Shown here: piece after piece, positions 62,612-64,000 of the stretch | How positions within the stretch are numbered: the stretch's first letter is position 1 | How the letters are laid out: every line of letters starts with the position of its first letter | From: JAXGQD01 sp040766665 | GTDB lineage: Bacteria > Bacillota > Clostridia > Saccharofermentanales > Fastidiosipilaceae | Reading direction: 5' to 3' | NCBI GenBank assembly: GCA_040766665.1 | Contig: JAXGQD010000009.1 | Location: 1-64,000, forward strand | Length of the DNA stretch: 64,000 bases | Made by a program: the position numbers and the translations under genes | Notes under the pieces: model-generated | The model's database searches: none | Told to the model about the DNA's origin: nothing | The model's input: only the letters and a program-made list of their open reading frames with translations

Positions 62612-64000
62612 ATCTGATGCGTCGCTTGCGTCTGGCTCGAGAACGTTTCAGAGCTTTTCGCAAAAGCAGAGGCTTGCAATATACTCTTTCCATTTCATTC
62701 AGCTTAGCCGCGATTATCGGAATGCTGCTGCTGACTACCATCATCACCTTGCGCTCGGATTCTTATGCCGTTTCGGCCTTAGAAGAAGAGAGTCAGCGTT
62801 TGGTTTCGCAAATTAATGTCAACTTGGATTTGGTTTTACGTGATGCAATGCGCATATCAGAAAGCACTTATTATCGAATCCTAAAGAAGAATGATTTGGG
62901 CACTGAAAAAATAACGAGTGAGTTCGACTTGACTTTTGCCAGCAATACAGCCAGCTTAGTCAGTATGGGTCTGTTTTCGGATACGGGTGAACTGCTCATG
63001 TCTAATCCCTACACCCATTTGAAAAATGCAGAAAAAATCAAACAACAGGACTGGTTTGAGAAGGCTTTACATACCATCGAGAATGTCCATTTTTCACAAC
63101 CCTATGTGCAACAAATTTATGAAAAAGCCAATGATGAATACCACTGGGTTATTACCTTAAGTCGCTCCGTGCAGCTAACCAAGGGCGGCGGCGTATCGCG
63201 TGGTGTTCTGGCGGTTGACATGAAATACTCGCTCATCGAGCAAATCCTGAAAAACATTGCTTTGCCCGGTAGGGCTTATCTTTATCTGACCGACCACGAC
63301 GGCAATATCATTTATCACCCACGCCAACAGCTGATTTTTTCAGGTATCAGTGCGGAGAATAATTTTGCCAATGCGGGCTATGAAGAAGGGGTGACGACGG
63401 AGGCATACGAAGGACAGGAACGTTTGATTACTGTGAAGACCGTGGGTTACACCGGCTGGAAAATTATTGCCGTGACGCCTCTGGACCAATTACAGGGCAG
63501 CCGCAGTGAGGTCAGTGTTTTCTCCATGTTTTTTGTGCTCTTAGCCATTTTTCTGATCATCCTTACGAATTATGTTTTATCCGCACATATTGTCAAACCC
63601 ATCAAACGGTTAGAAAAAACAGTCTTGGATATGGAACAGGGCTTGACCAGCACCTTTACAGTAGAAGAGGGTTCGAGTCCAGAGATCTATCATTTGAGCC
63701 GCGCAATTCACGCGCTCATCGTTCAGCAGGAACAACTGCGTGCGCGTATCCTCAGTGAACAGGAATCTAAACGGCGCAGCGAACTAGAAGCCTTACAGGC
63801 ACAAATTAATCCACATTTTCTGTATAATACCTTGGATTCCATCATTTGGATGGTTGAAAACGAGCGGTATAAAGGGGCAGTGGAAATGGTCACCTCGCTG
63901 GCGCGTTTCTTCAGGCTCAGTTTGGCAAAAGGCCAAAACATCATTACGGTCGCCAAGGAACTGGAGCAGGTGCAGAGCTATCTTTCCATACAAAAAGTAC
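62608..64000 (+). CDS. Sensor histidine kinase (YesM-like), 3' end outside the window
   Basis: The partial gene encodes at least 464 residues. It starts with ATG overlapping the regulator's stop (ATGA), followed by a membrane helix at about 26-48 (LSISFSLAAIIGMLLLTTII) and an extracellular sensor domain (50-300) of the dCACHE kind (AYLYLTDHDGNIIYHPRQQL). A second membrane helix is at 303-325, a HAMP domain at about 325-380, then the His_kinase region with the phosphoacceptor His403 in QINPHFLYNTLDSIIW. The ATPase domain lies beyond the window. The extracellular ligand is unknown. Confidence 0.9.
   Translation, partial: MNLMRRLRLARERFRAFRKSRGLQYTLSISFSLAAIIGMLLLTTIITLRSDSYAVSALEEESQRLVSQINVNLDLVLRDAMRISESTYYRILKKNDLGTEKITSEFDLTFASNTASLVSMGLFSDTGELLMSNPYTHLKNAEKIKQQDWFEKALHTIENVHFSQPYVQQIYEKANDEYHWVITLSRSVQLTKGGGVSRGVLAVDMKYSLIEQILKNIALPGRAYLYLTDHDGNIIYHPRQQLIFSGISAENNFANAGYEEGVTTEAYEGQERLITVKTVGYTGWKIIAVTPLDQLQGSRSEVSVFSMFFVLLAIFLIILTNYVLSAHIVKPIKRLEKTVLDMEQGLTSTFTVEEGSSPEIYHLSRAIHALIVQQEQLRARILSEQESKRRSELEALQAQINPHFLYNTLDSIIWMVENERYKGAVEMVTSLARFFRLSLAKGQNIITVAKELEQVQSYLSIQKV

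Overview
The window reads as a chromosomal segment of a low-to-medium GC Bacillota, most likely class Clostridia. The grounds are the gene orders rplU-prp-rpmA-obg-yhbY, veg-ispE and rpmH-rnpA-yidD-yidC-jag-mnmE-mnmG-rsmG, a YidC without the proteobacterial periplasmic domain, YesN/YesM-type two-component genes, AGGAGG-type ribosome binding sites and consensus sigma-A promoters. The genus cannot be fixed by reading; anaerobic Clostridia of the Saccharofermentans/Fastidiosipila kind are a guess.

Layout: (1) 1-4.0 kb: a sulfatase and a convergent pair encoding a glycerol-1-phosphate dehydrogenase-like protein and a HAD-IIA phosphatase. (2) 4.1-9.3 kb: four neighbouring broken genes (Fe-S aldo/keto reductase, uridine-kinase-like protein, a divergent XRE-HTH/B12-binding regulator, a small B12-binding protein), then an intact FtsX/MacB-like ABC transporter pair. 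(3) 9.4-14 kb: NCS2 purine-type permease, branched-chain aminotransferase, HAD and MBL hydrolases. (4) 14-22.3 kb: L21-Prp-L27-Obg-YhbY, an unrecognised secreted/membrane protein, GtrA-like protein, folC, thrC. (5) 22.3-24.4 kb: an IS1634-type element between 87-bp direct repeats. (6) 24.5-29.7 kb: YdcF-like protein, tRNA-Ala(CGC), a repeat-rich spacer and a heterodimeric ABC exporter. (7) 29.7-38 kb: a complete oligopeptide ABC importer. (8) 38-48 kb: D,D-carboxypeptidase, Gfo/Idh/MocA oxidoreductase, tig, clpP, clpX, YdbC/PC4-like protein, AraC regulator, YitT. (9) 48-49.6 kb: ISLre2-type element with a 9-bp target duplication. (10) 49.6-60.9 kb: an origin-type housekeeping block from veg to gyrA. 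(11) 61 kb to the end: YesN/YesM-type two-component system, the kinase running off the window.

Two themes cut across the map. First, several genes expected to be intact (gyrA, mnmE, tig, thrC, folC, oppB, and the ISLre2 transposase) each carry one to three small lesions. At least the three in tig and the one in the transposase lie in short homopolymers, which points to sequencing or assembly error. The 4.1-7.5 kb region is far more heavily broken and looks like real decay. Second, the larger spacers carry families of short repeats: a 25-bp REP-like palindrome (at least eight copies), a roughly 200-bp MITE-like element with 24-bp inverted ends, and two further inverted-repeat elements.

No CRISPR array, rRNA operon, prophage or known defence system was seen. 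The most system-like novelty is the B12-linked locus at 4.1-9.3 kb: two different cobalamin-binding proteins, one fused to an XRE helix-turn-helix, beside an ABC transporter.
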